The notes below the pieces were generated by a model. The model saw only the letters and a list, made by a program, of their open reading frames with translations, did not search any database and had not been told where the DNA came from. Source: Rhodococcus sp. H36-A4 (GTDB taxonomy: Bacteria; Actinomycetota; Actinomycetes; Mycobacteriales; Mycobacteriaceae). From it: a DNA stretch of 64,000 nucleotides. Positions 51,446 through 60,030 of this stretch are shown here, one piece after another. Position 1 is the first letter of the stretch. Each line of letters opens with the position of its first letter. The DNA lies in contig NZ_JAPVLQ010000002.1 in the NCBI RefSeq assembly GCF_027158005.1, positions 620,001 through 684,000 on the forward strand, given 5' to 3'. Position numbers and translations under genes: made by a program.

Positions 51446-52631
51446 GCCGCAGGCACTTTCAGGACTCCGTGTCATCGACCTGTCTCGGTGGGTGGCGGGT
51501 GAGTACGCGACGAAGCTGTTCGCAGACTTCGGCGCAGAGGTCATCAAGATCGAACGGCCCGGCGAAGGCAGCCTGACGCGTCGATGGGGACCTTTCCCCG
51601 GTGATGTTCCGGACCCCGAGGCCAGTGCGCTGTTCCTGCACCTGAACACCAACAAGCAGTCCGTTGCACTCGATCTACACGACCCCGCCGATGTGGAGGT
51701 CCTGCTCACCTTGATCGAGACCGCCGACGCGGTGGTCGAGTCGTTCCGTCCCGGACATCTCGAGAGCCTCGGTATCGGTCCCGACGTGCTGCGCGCGCGG
51801 AACCCACGGCTGGTGGTGACCCGCATCAGTGCCTTCGGCCAGACCGGGCCCAACCGGGACCGGGAGGCCACTGGCATCACTTTGCAGGCAGCCGGCGGCC
51901 CGATGAACGCGACGGGCGCGGCCGACCGCGCTCCGCTGCGTAAGCCGGGTCTGCTCGAGCACTACACGATTGGGCGCTCGGCGGGTGAGGCCACGATGGC
52001 CGGCATCTTCCATGCCCGGCGTACAGGTTCGGGTTCGGTGATCGATGTGTCCGGGCAGGAAGTATTGCTCGCTGGGGCAGACCGCCGCGCGTCGTACTTG
52101 CTCTCGGCGGCCTACTCGGGAATGGTGGCGCCGCGAGGCGTCCGTAGCCCGCACCGACATGGGGCGACCTTTACCGGGCCGTTCCGCACCAACGACGGCT
52201 TCGTGATGATCTACGTGACGAATCAGGCATTCTGGAACCGGTTGATCGACCTCGCCGGAAAAGATGATCCTTCCTTCCACGAATGCTTTCACGGCCGCCA
52301 AACAGTGACCGGCCAGGATCGTGAGGACTTTATCGCCTATATCAGCGACTGGTGCCTGGCGCACTCGAAGATCGACCTGATGGAGCGCTGCGAAGCGGCT
52401 CGTATCCCGGTCACCGCTTTCATGGAGGTCTCGGAGTTGTTGGAGGCCGAGCACTTTCGTGGGCGCGGCGCCTTCGTCGAGGTCGACCATCCCGTCGCAG
52501 GCACGTTGTCCTACACGGCCGCGCCGTGGCGGATGCGCGGCGGTCATGCGATCACAACAGCCGCGCCGCTGCTCGATCAGCACGGTGCACGGATTCGGGA
52601 GCAGAACGAGCAGAAGGTGAGCCAGGCATGA
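51435..52631 (+). CDS. family III CoA-transferase (CaiB/BaiF), first of a pair
   Basis: 398 residues from TTG 51435, overlapping the dehydrogenase gene by 11 bp; AGGAGG lies at the right distance inside that gene. LSGLRVIDLSRWVAGEYATKLFADFGAEVIKIERPGEG and FLHLNTNKQSVALDLHDPADV are family hallmarks. It moves CoA from a donor thioester to a carboxylic acid without ATP. Together with the next gene it probably forms one heteromeric enzyme activating the pathway's acid intermediate. Confidence 0.92.
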   Translation: MSIEPQALSGLRVIDLSRWVAGEYATKLFADFGAEVIKIERPGEGSLTRRWGPFPGDVPDPEASALFLHLNTNKQSVALDLHDPADVEVLLTLIETADAVVESFRPGHLESLGIGPDVLRARNPRLVVTRISAFGQTGPNRDREATGITLQAAGGPMNATGAADRAPLRKPGLLEHYTIGRSAGEATMAGIFHARRTGSGSVIDVSGQEVLLAGADRRASYLLSAAYSGMVAPRGVRSPHRHGATFTGPFRTNDGFVMIYVTNQAFWNRLIDLAGKDDPSFHECFHGRQTVTGQDREDFIAYISDWCLAHSKIDLMERCEAARIPVTAFMEVSELLEAEHFRGRGAFVEVDHPVAGTLSYTAAPWRMRGGHAITTAAPLLDQHGARIREQNEQKVSQA

Positions 52632-53899
52632 GCTATCCACTCGAAGGTATCCGCGTTGTCGATCTGACGGTCGTGTGGTCCGGTCCGGGTGCGACAGCGC
52701 TGCTGGGTGATCTCGGCGCCGAGGTCATTCGGCTCGAGGGCAACAACCGCGCCAGCAGGCAAGTGTCCGCGAAGACGACGAAGGAGCTTATCGCTTCCAC
52801 CGGCTACCACGGCGGCACGTACCCGGACAAAGATCCGGGCGAGCGGCCGTACGAGCGCACCGCGCTCTTCAATTGGCACTCACGGAACAAGCTGGCCGCG
52901 TGCGCGAACTTGGAGACCCCTGAGGGGCATGCCGCCGCAATCGCGTTGCTCGAGATCAGTGATGTGCTGGTGGAGAACAACTCCAACGGCACGCTGGAGA
53001 AGCTGGGACTGGGCCACGAGGCGCTGCTGGCGATCAACCCGCGCCTGATCGTGGTACGGATGCCGCCGATGGGAATGAGCGGACCCATGAGCGACTACCT
53101 CGGTTACGGGCCGAACTTCAACTCGCTCGTCGGTATCGCAGCAATGGACGGGTACGAGGGCGAAGAGCCCGATTCGGCCGGCGAGAATTACCACATGGAC
53201 GAGGCGGCCCCCGCAGGCGTCGCGTTCGCGGTGATGGCAGCGCTGTGGGATCGCGAACGCACCGGGCTCGGCGGTTTGGTCGAGTTCCCGCAGGCGGAAG
53301 CGGTCATGGCCGACATCGGCGAGTTCGTGCTCGACTGCCAGATGAACGGTCGCAACCCGGAGGTGCTCGGCAACACCGACCTGCGCATGCTTCAGGACGT
53401 TTTCCTCTCGGCCGACGAGGACCGCTGGCTCGCGGTGTCGGTGCGCGACGATCGAGATTGGGTCGCGATGGCAGCACTCGTCGACCCCGAAGGACTGGCG
53501 GGAATGGGCGAGACTGCTGCGTTGCGCGCGGAGAACTCCGACGCAATCCGTGCAGTGCTGGCGGGTTGGTGCCGTCAGCGGCCAGCTGAGCAGGCCGTCC
53601 AGGAACTGCAGGACGTCGGCGTGCCGGCCGGTGAGGTCATGAGCGAAATGCGGTTGCTCGAGGATCCGCACCTGGCCGCGCGCGGCTGGTTCCAGGAGCG
53701 CAGCCACCCATCGGTGGGTACGCACCGTTACCCCGGCCACCCCTGGCGAGCAGAGGGTTTCGACCTGGCATTCGGCCGGGCGGTTCCAGGTTTCGGTGAG
53801 GACAACGAGTACCTCTACAAGGAGCTGCTCGGATACTCCGCCGAGCAGTACGCCGACCAGGTGGCTCGTGGCTTGATCACCGACCACCAGATTGCTTGA
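52628..53899 (+). CDS. family III CoA-transferase (CaiB/BaiF), second of a pair
   Basis: 423 residues from ATG 52628 (4-bp overlap). LEGIRVVDLTVVWSGPGATALLGDLGAEVIRLEG opens the fold; LFNWHSRNKLAACANLETPEGHAAAIALLEISDVLVENNSNG and the C-terminal LQDVGVPAGEVMSEMRLLEDPHLAARGWF follow. The pair resembles the two-subunit benzylsuccinate-type CoA-transferases by arrangement, but the acid substrate is unknown. An interruption of 43 bp precedes the MaoC genes. Confidence 0.92.
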   Translation: MSYPLEGIRVVDLTVVWSGPGATALLGDLGAEVIRLEGNNRASRQVSAKTTKELIASTGYHGGTYPDKDPGERPYERTALFNWHSRNKLAACANLETPEGHAAAIALLEISDVLVENNSNGTLEKLGLGHEALLAINPRLIVVRMPPMGMSGPMSDYLGYGPNFNSLVGIAAMDGYEGEEPDSAGENYHMDEAAPAGVAFAVMAALWDRERTGLGGLVEFPQAEAVMADIGEFVLDCQMNGRNPEVLGNTDLRMLQDVFLSADEDRWLAVSVRDDRDWVAMAALVDPEGLAGMGETAALRAENSDAIRAVLAGWCRQRPAEQAVQELQDVGVPAGEVMSEMRLLEDPHLAARGWFQERSHPSVGTHRYPGHPWRAEGFDLAFGRAVPGFGEDNEYLYKELLGYSAEQYADQVARGLITDHQIA

Positions 53900-53942
53900 C
53901 AGACAAATGCATTCGAACACAACACAGTTAGGCGGGCAACCG

Positions 53943-54449
53943 ATGCCAGAAACAGCAGAGTCGTTGATCCCGGACGAGGTCGCCGCCAGGATCGGAACGG
54001 TCGTGGCGACCGCGACAGGTGCTGTCGTTCAGCGTGATTGGCAGCGGTGGGCCGTGTCCGTCCGCGAGGACAACCCGCTGTACTTCGACGGGGACTACGC
54101 ACGCGAACACGGCTACGCCGACGTCATCTGTCCACCGCTCTACGTGCAGTACGCGATCCTCGGCGTCACCCCGATCGATACCCTGCGGGTCGACGGCTCC
54201 TCCGGTGCCGCATCCGGCAATCTGACGTTTCCCAAGTGCCCCAAGCGGATGGCGGGCGGCGAGAGCACCACGTTCCTGCGCCCCTCCTACGACGGCGATG
54301 TCATCACCTCGGTCCGCACAGTGGATTCGATCGTGGAGAAGCAAGGCCGCTCAGGGCGTTTCGTGCTGGTGACGTGGAAGACCGCGTACACCAATCAGCG
54401 CCGCGAACTGGTCGCTGCAGCTACGACGTCGATGATCGCGCGGCCATGA
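53943..54449 (+). CDS. MaoC/FAS1-like hydratase subunit, first of a pair
   Basis: 168 residues. A hot-dog fold with FAS1-type N-terminal dehydratase pattern: AVSVREDNPLYFDGDYAREHGYADVICPPLY, the family motif in which a substrate-side loop meets ICPP. With the next gene it would form a two-gene enoyl-CoA hydratase like ChsH1/ChsH2, where only one half carries the catalytic Asp/His. It hydrates the enoyl-CoA made by the acyl-CoA dehydrogenases. Confidence 0.85.
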   Translation: MPETAESLIPDEVAARIGTVVATATGAVVQRDWQRWAVSVREDNPLYFDGDYAREHGYADVICPPLYVQYAILGVTPIDTLRVDGSSGAASGNLTFPKCPKRMAGGESTTFLRPSYDGDVITSVRTVDSIVEKQGRSGRFVLVTWKTAYTNQRRELVAAATTSMIARP

Positions 54450-54478
54450 GAGAAGGAAAAGAGTTGAGGGAGAACGCG

Positions 54479-54919
54479 ATGGCAGGCCAGCTGCACTTCG
54501 AAGACGTCACGGTAGGGGACCAGATCACCACCCTGCGCACGAGCGTGGACGAGATCCAGATGTTCTTGTTCAGTGCTGCGACGTACAACGCGCACCGCAT
54601 CCATTACGACAAGTCCTGGGCAGTCGATGTCGAGGGTTACTCGGGGCCACTGGTACAGGGGCCGCTGCAGGCCGCATTACTGGCGAGGGCGGTGACCGAT
54701 TGGATCGGCGGCGCCGGCACCTTGGTCACGTACTCGGCCCAGAACCGCGCCGTCGCCTTCGCCGGCCAGGAACTGGACTTCGTGGGAACGGTGACGGCCA
54801 AGCGCGAGGAAGACGGACGCGCGCTGGTGGACTTGGAGATTCGCGGTGAGCGCGACGGTGAGCTGTTGATGCCAGGCACTGCCACCGTCACCCTGCCACA
54901 CCGGACCGAGGCCGTGTGA
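54479..54919 (+). CDS. MaoC-like hydratase subunit, second of a pair
   Basis: About 146 residues from ATG 54479 (AGGGAG upstream); an ATG at 54446 overlapping the previous stop is the alternative. MAGQLHFEDVTVGDQI is a typical MaoC start; FLFSAATYNAHRIHYDKSWA carries the usual N-x-H-R-I-H-Y substrate-binding/catalytic segment, and GPLVQGPLQAALLA follows. It probably supplies the active half of the heteromeric hydratase. Its stop overlaps the thiolase-like gene start. Confidence 0.87.
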   Translation: MAGQLHFEDVTVGDQITTLRTSVDEIQMFLFSAATYNAHRIHYDKSWAVDVEGYSGPLVQGPLQAALLARAVTDWIGGAGTLVTYSAQNRAVAFAGQELDFVGTVTAKREEDGRALVDLEIRGERDGELLMPGTATVTLPHRTEAV

Positions 54920-56121
54920 TGAGCGGACTACGCGGCGAAGCGGCCATCCTCGGCTTCTGCGAACTGCCCTCCCAGCGCAAGCAGACCCGGCCGGAGCAGT
55001 TCACCATCGAGCAGTGGGCGACGCTGTCGAAGATGGCGATCGACGACGCGGGCATCGATGCCTCGCAGGTCGACGGCATCGTCGCGCACGGCCTGGCGGA
55101 GTCGGACATGTTCGTCCCGGCCACACTCTCGGAATACCTGGGATTGCCGTTGAACTTCGGTGAGCGGGTGGACCTCGGCGGCGCCACGGCAGCCGGCATG
55201 GTGTGGCGTGCGGCTGCTGCCGTGGAGCTGGGCCTGTGTGAAGCCGTCCTGGTGGTGGTCCCAGGTTCGTACATGTTGCCGCGCTCGCAGCAACGCCCGG
55301 CGAAGGACCCCGGTTACTTCGGTGCGTCGAGCAACAACTTCGGCTCGCCTCAGGCGGAGTTCGAGATCCCCTACGGCAACCTCGGGCAGAACGCGCCGTA
55401 CGCGCAGATCGCCCGGCGCTACGCAGCCGAGTTCGGCTACGACCCGGAGGCGACAGCGAAGATCGCTGTCGATCAGCGGACGAACGCGTGTGCTACCCCC
55501 GGTGCGGTGTTCCACGGTAAGCCGATCACTCTCGACGACGTGCTCGCCAGCCCGATGATCGCGGACCCCATCCGGATGCTCGAGGTCGTCATGCGGGTGC
55601 AGGGCGGCGCGGGTGTGATCGTCGGTAACGCCGACGTGGCGCGCAAATCGAAGAACCGTCCCGTGTGGGTGAAGGGCTTCGGTGAGCGGATCTCGTTCAA
55701 GACTCCCACCTACGCCGAGGACATGGTCCGCACGCCCATCAAGGCGGCCGCGGACAGAGCCTTCGCGATGGCGGGCGTCGAGCGCTCCGACATCGACGTG
55801 GCGTCGATCTACGACTGCTACACGATCACCGTGCTGATGAGCCTGGAAGATGCAGGGTTCTGTGAGAAGGGCACCGGCATGGAGTGGGTCAAGCAGCGCG
55901 ACCTCACCTTCCGCGGCGACTTCCCGCTGAACACTGCGGGTGGCCAGCTCTCCTTCGGGCAGGCAGGCATGGCAGGCGGCATGCACCATGTGGTCGACGG
56001 CGTCCGGCAACTGATGGGACGAGCAGGCGAGGCGCAGGTCGAGGATTGCAACACGGCGTTCGTCACCGGCAACGGCGGAATCATGAGCGAGCAGGTCGCT
56101 TTGATCCTGCAAGGAGAGTGA
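54919..56121 (+). CDS. thiolase-like protein lacking catalytic Cys (Ltp/retro-aldolase type)
   Basis: 400 residues in the SCP-x/lipid-transfer thiolase fold: AILGFCELPSQRK, DVASIYDCYTITVLMSLEDAGFCEKG, FPLNTAGGQLSFGQAGMAGG and VTGNGGIMSEQVALIL. The position of the nucleophilic Cys reads VDLGGATAAGM, with no Cys, and the second Cys motif CxGGG is GNGG. Cys-less paralogues such as Ltp2 act as retro-aldolases on beta-hydroxyacyl-CoA together with a DUF35 protein; the next gene is exactly such a partner. So carbon-carbon cleavage without CoA attack is the favoured inference. Confidence 0.85.
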   Translation: MSGLRGEAAILGFCELPSQRKQTRPEQFTIEQWATLSKMAIDDAGIDASQVDGIVAHGLAESDMFVPATLSEYLGLPLNFGERVDLGGATAAGMVWRAAAAVELGLCEAVLVVVPGSYMLPRSQQRPAKDPGYFGASSNNFGSPQAEFEIPYGNLGQNAPYAQIARRYAAEFGYDPEATAKIAVDQRTNACATPGAVFHGKPITLDDVLASPMIADPIRMLEVVMRVQGGAGVIVGNADVARKSKNRPVWVKGFGERISFKTPTYAEDMVRTPIKAAADRAFAMAGVERSDIDVASIYDCYTITVLMSLEDAGFCEKGTGMEWVKQRDLTFRGDFPLNTAGGQLSFGQAGMAGGMHHVVDGVRQLMGRAGEAQVEDCNTAFVTGNGGIMSEQVALILQGE

Positions 56122-56123
56122 GT

Positions 56124-56546
56124 ATGAGCACCGCAGACAAGCCGTTTCCCGAGCCCACCCCGGTCACCAAGCCGTTCTGGGACAGCCTCCGCGAGCATCG
56201 GATCGAGATCCAGTACTCACCGTCCTCGGACGAGTACGTGTTCTACCCGCGAGTGCTGGCGCCGCGCACGCTTGCCGACGACCTCGAATGGCGCGAAATC
56301 ACCGGGCTGGGGACGCTGTACACCTACACCGTGGCCGATCGCCCCACCGCGCCGCCGTGGGCGGACTCGCTCCCGCAGATCCTGGCCGTCGTCCAGTGGG
56401 ACGTCGGCCCGCGGCTGAGCACCGAGATGGTGGAGGTCGACCCGGCAGACCTGGAAATCGGCATGCGCGTCGAGCCGGTGTTCTGCGACTATCCCGACCG
56501 CGACATCACGCTCCTGCGTTATCGCCCAGCCGCCGACCGAGACTGA
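56124..56546 (+). CDS. DUF35/OB-fold partner of the thiolase-like protein
   Basis: 140 residues from ATG 56124 with AAGGAGAG upstream, two bases after the thiolase stop. KPFWDSLREHRIEIQYSPSSDEYVFYPRVLAP occupies the rubredoxin-like zinc-ribbon position, but the four cysteines are absent. The OB-fold part (WREITGLGTLYTYTVADRPTAP ... MRVEPVFCDYPDRDITLLRYRP) is clear. In characterised systems DUF35 proteins channel CoA substrates to the thiolase or aldolase. Confidence 0.87.
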   Translation: MSTADKPFPEPTPVTKPFWDSLREHRIEIQYSPSSDEYVFYPRVLAPRTLADDLEWREITGLGTLYTYTVADRPTAPPWADSLPQILAVVQWDVGPRLSTEMVEVDPADLEIGMRVEPVFCDYPDRDITLLRYRPAADRD

Positions 56547-56561
56547 CGAGAGGAATCACAG

Positions 56562-57362
56562 ATGTCACGGATGGACGGCAAGGTCGCGTTGATCACCGGC
56601 GCAGGCGGAGGAATGGGCCGCACCCACGCGGTGCGGTTGGCCCAGGAGGGCGCGGACATCATCGCGCTCGATCTCGTCGAGGCAGGCCTTGCCGAGACCG
56701 CGGCGCTCGTTCGGGCCGAGGGCCGTCGAATCGTCACCGGTGTTGCGGACGTGCGAGACATGGCGGCGACGAAGGATGCAGTCGCACTCGGCGTGGCCGA
56801 GCTCGGCAGGTTGGACACGGTGGTCGCCAATGCCGGAGTGACCGAGAACGTCGGCCCGTCGTGGACGATCGACGAGGCCCTGTGGGAGCGGTCGATGGCC
56901 GTCAACCTCACCGGGGTCTGGCACACCGTGCTGGCGGGTGTCGCGGCGCTGGAGGTCGCCGGCGGTTCGGTGATCATCATCAGCTCGACGGCCGGCATCA
57001 GCGCGGCTCCCGGCGCCTCGCACTACAGCGCAGCCAAACATGCGGTGGTCGGACTGGCCAGGACGCTGGCCAACGAGCTCGGCCCACAGTCGATTCGCGT
57101 CAATACCGTCCATCCAGGCGCGGTGGACACGGCGATGACACTCAACCCGGCCACGTTCGCCCGGCTGCGCCCGGACCTTGCGGATCCAACTGCCGAGGAC
57201 GTCGTCGATGTGCTCGCCGCGCGGCACCTGTTGCCGGTGCCGTGGGTGGAGTCGGTGGATGTGAGCAACGCGGTGGTGTTCTTGGCCTCGGACGAGGCGC
57301 GGTACATCACCGGCACGCAACTGGTGGTCGACGCCGGACTTACACAGAAAGCGATGTCATGA
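56562..57362 (+). CDS. SDR, mycofactocin-coupled type
   Basis: 266 residues. Cofactor motif ITGAGGGMGRTHAVRLAQEGADIIALDL, NAGVTENVG, Ser in IISSTAG, and a complete YSAAKHAVVGLARTLANELG. The HAVRLAQEGADII segment and C-terminal FLASDEARYITGTQLVVDAG are typical of mycofactocin-coupled SDRs of actinobacteria that keep NAD tightly bound. It probably oxidises a secondary alcohol to the ketone used by the Baeyer-Villiger enzyme. It overlaps the following SDR by 4 bp. Confidence 0.9.
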   Translation: MSRMDGKVALITGAGGGMGRTHAVRLAQEGADIIALDLVEAGLAETAALVRAEGRRIVTGVADVRDMAATKDAVALGVAELGRLDTVVANAGVTENVGPSWTIDEALWERSMAVNLTGVWHTVLAGVAALEVAGGSVIIISSTAGISAAPGASHYSAAKHAVVGLARTLANELGPQSIRVNTVHPGAVDTAMTLNPATFARLRPDLADPTAEDVVDVLAARHLLPVPWVESVDVSNAVVFLASDEARYITGTQLVVDAGLTQKAMS

Positions 57363-58075
57363 GTGGGCGATTGGCGGGCAAGACGGCATTGATCACCGGC
57401 GGAGCCCGGGGGATCGGACGCGCGCAGGCGGTGCGATTCGCTCAGGAGGGTGCCGATCTGATCGTGGTGGACTGCTGCACCGCGGTAACGCACTCGACGA
57501 CCCCTGCCGCGAGCAGTGAGGATCTGGCGGAGACTGTCCGACAGGTCGAAATGCTCGGGCGACGGATCGTCGCCATCGAGGCCGATGTCCGCGAGCAGAG
57601 CGCGCTCGATGCGGCGTTGGCCCGCGGCGTCGGCGCACTCGGTCGGCTCGACATCGTCTGCGCCGGCGCAGGCATCAGTTCCACCGGCAAGACCATGGAG
57701 CTCTCGGCTCAGGTCTGGCAGACGATGCTGGATGTGAACCTCACGGGGATGTGGAAGACCTGCAAGGCCGCTATTCCACACCTGATCGAGGGCGGGCGCG
57801 GTGGTTCGCTCGTCCTGGTCAGCTCCACGGCCGGTGTCCGGGGTCTGAACGGGATGGGCCACGTCGCTGCTGCCGAGCACGGGCTGGTCGGGCTGATGCG
57901 GTCGCTGGCAAAAGAGCTCGAGCCGCACAACATCCGAATCAACATCGTGAACCCTTCCATGAGCACGGACGGAAGGGCGAGCCAGGACATCGCCGACGTG
58001 AGCCTGTTCCTGGCCTCCGACGAGGCCCGCTCCATCACCGGGATCACGATGCCTCTCGACATGGCCTACGCGTGA
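57359..58075 (+). CDS. SDR-fold protein without the catalytic Tyr/Lys
   Basis: 238 residues. The cofactor loop ITGGARGIGRAQAVRFAQEGADLIVVD is intact and LVLVSSTAGVRG keeps the Ser. The active-site segment reads GMGHVAAAEHGLVGLMRSLAKEL: where YxxxK is expected the residues are Val169 and Glu173. The C-terminal substrate loop is also shortened (NPSMSTDGRASQDIADVSLF). It is probably not a classical dehydrogenase and may be a non-catalytic partner of the preceding SDR, to which it is translationally coupled. Confidence 0.88.
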   Translation: MSGRLAGKTALITGGARGIGRAQAVRFAQEGADLIVVDCCTAVTHSTTPAASSEDLAETVRQVEMLGRRIVAIEADVREQSALDAALARGVGALGRLDIVCAGAGISSTGKTMELSAQVWQTMLDVNLTGMWKTCKAAIPHLIEGGRGGSLVLVSSTAGVRGLNGMGHVAAAEHGLVGLMRSLAKELEPHNIRINIVNPSMSTDGRASQDIADVSLFLASDEARSITGITMPLDMAYA

Positions 58076-58135
58076 GAGCCCGGTGACCAGCGTGCCTGTC
58101 GAACCAACACACTCTCCAGAAAGAAGGAATCGATC

Positions 58136-59752
58136 ATGACGCGAACCAATGTGGACGTGGTGGTTGTCGGAGCAGGCCTGGCCGGCCTGTACGCGATGCA
58201 CAAGTTCCGCGGGCAGGGACTCGACGTCCAGGGCTTCGAAGCAGCTTCCGACGTCGGTGGCACGTGGTACTTCAACCGCTACCCGGGTGCTCGCTGCGAC
58301 GTGGAAAGCGTCGACTACTCGTATTCCTTCGACGATGAACTGCAGCAGGAGTGGGACTGGTCCGAGCGCTATGCCACGCAGCCAGAAATCCTGGCATACC
58401 TCGAACACGTCGCGGACCGATTCGACCTGCGTAGCGGCTTCGAGTTCGACACCCGAGTGGTGTCCGCGACGTTCGACGAACAGGCCGCGCGGTGGAACAT
58501 CGTCACCGACAAGGGTGAGAAGGTGACGGCGAGATTCTGTGTGTTGGCCACCGGCGCGCTGTCCACGACGAACCTGCCGAACATCCCGGGCCGCGACAGC
58601 TTCGGCGGCGAGATCCTGCATACCGGCGACTGGCCGCGCACCGGTGTCGATTTCGCCGGAAAGCGGGTCGGTGTCATCGGCACCGGATCCTCGGGCATCC
58701 AGTCCATCCCGTTGATCGCCGAGCAGGCAGCGACGCTGCACGTCTTCCAGCGCACCCCGAACTTCTCCGTGCCCGCGAGCAACCGCCCGCTGGACGAAGA
58801 GACTCGCCGTGAGCAGAAGGCGACCTACGCCGAGCGCCGACGCAAGAGTTGGGCCAGCGGTGGTGGTTCCCCCTTCGTCTCGAATCCGAAGAGTGCGCTC
58901 GAGGTCCCGGCGGATGAGCGGGAAGCGGAGTTCGAGCAGTACTGGGAGCTCGGCGGGGTGTTGTTCGCCAAGACTTTCGCGGACCAGATGAGCGACATCG
59001 AGGCCAACAACCTGGCCCGAGGCTTCGCCGAGCGCAAGATTCGCGCCGTCATCGAAGATCAGGCTGTCGCCGACGCACTGATCCCGACGGACCACCCGAT
59101 CGGGTCCAAGCGAATCGTCACCGACTCCGGCTACTTCGCGACGTACAACCGCGACAACGTCACGTTGGTGAACCTCCGCGAGGCGCCGATCACCGCCATC
59201 GACGAGACGGGCATCGCGACTGCAGGCGCGCACTACGACCTGGACATGATCGTGTTCGCCACGGGCTTCGACGCGATCACCGGTTCACTGGACCGCATCG
59301 ACATCCGTGGACGCGACGGGGTACTGCTGCGTGAGAAATGGGCGGCAGGACCGCAGACACTGCATGGCATCGCCGCGGCCGGCTTCCCCAACCTGTTCCT
59401 GATCACCGGCCCCGGCAGCCCCGGTGTGCTGGCAAACATGGTGCTGGGCTCCGAGCAGCACGTGAACTGGATCGCCGACGCGATCGCGTACGTCGACAGT
59501 AACGATTACGCGATCATCGAGGCAGGCGAGCAAGCTGCTGCGGACTGGATGGCGGAGTGTGCCGCCGTCGCCGCGAAGACGTTGTTCCCTCAGGCCGACT
59601 CCTGGTACATGGGTGCCAATATCGAGGGTAAGCCGCGCGTCTTCATGATGTATGCGGGTGGTTTCGGCAACTACGGCAAGAAGATCGCAGAGGCCGCAGC
59701 GGCGGGGTACAAGGGGTTCGAACTCACCGCGCTCGCTGCCCGTCAGGAGTGA
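58136..59752 (+). CDS. Baeyer-Villiger monooxygenase (cyclohexanone-monooxygenase type)
   Basis: 538 residues with GAAGGA before the ATG. FAD motif GAGLAG (12-17), GGTWYFNRYPGARCDVES (41-58), the exact BVMO fingerprint FxGxxxHxxxWP at 156-167 (F-GGEIL-H-TGD-WP region), and NADPH motif GTGSSG (182-187). It inserts oxygen next to a ketone, making an ester or lactone. Last enzyme gene before a strong terminator; SDRs upstream could supply the ketone and the esterase at 40168 could open the product. Confidence 0.95.
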   Translation: MTRTNVDVVVVGAGLAGLYAMHKFRGQGLDVQGFEAASDVGGTWYFNRYPGARCDVESVDYSYSFDDELQQEWDWSERYATQPEILAYLEHVADRFDLRSGFEFDTRVVSATFDEQAARWNIVTDKGEKVTARFCVLATGALSTTNLPNIPGRDSFGGEILHTGDWPRTGVDFAGKRVGVIGTGSSGIQSIPLIAEQAATLHVFQRTPNFSVPASNRPLDEETRREQKATYAERRRKSWASGGGSPFVSNPKSALEVPADEREAEFEQYWELGGVLFAKTFADQMSDIEANNLARGFAERKIRAVIEDQAVADALIPTDHPIGSKRIVTDSGYFATYNRDNVTLVNLREAPITAIDETGIATAGAHYDLDMIVFATGFDAITGSLDRIDIRGRDGVLLREKWAAGPQTLHGIAAAGFPNLFLITGPGSPGVLANMVLGSEQHVNWIADAIAYVDSNDYAIIEAGEQAAADWMAECAAVAAKTLFPQADSWYMGANIEGKPRVFMMYAGGFGNYGKKIAEAAAAGYKGFELTALAARQE

Positions 59753-59753
59753 C

Positions 59754-59792
59754 GTCAAGCGGGTCCGCGCCGGCGACGCGGACCCGCTTGAC
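59754..59792 (+). terminator. terminator of the catabolic operon
   Basis: A perfect 16-bp inverted repeat, GTCAAGCGGGTCCGCG (59754-59769) with its complement at 59777-59792 around a 7-base loop, followed by a T/C-rich stretch, 2 bases after the monooxygenase stop. Confidence 0.9.
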
Positions 59793-59827
59793 GGTGATCT
59801 GAATCTCTCTTACTCTTTGGCATGTAT

Positions 59828-59844
59828 GAGATACCAAGTATCAC
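59828..59844. promoter_or_regulatory. IclR-type operator (right copy)
   Basis: GAGATAC-CAA-GTATCAC, near-identical in both arms to the palindrome at 41924-41940. It lies about 190 bp before the second IclR gene, in a leader that otherwise holds no gene. Confidence 0.65.
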
Positions 59845-60030
59845 TCAGTGATTCATCTCGACGGGTCGAGTCGGTTTGCAGACCGAAGGTGGTGCCCCCG
59901 GACCTCTCCTTTCGTTTGCCGGTGAGTCTTCCCAAGCGGAATTTTCCATGTCCCTCTGGGTACACTCGAACATCCCGACCGAGACACTCCAAGCTGCTGA
60001 GTCGACTCGAAACTGATCTGGGGGAATGTC

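Noticed and set aside
57023..59233. A 736-residue open frame on the minus strand opposite the SDR and monooxygenase genes
   Set aside because: It is antisense to two genes with clear catalytic motifs; its own translation is low-complexity and has no recognisable domain. High GC makes long antisense frames common.
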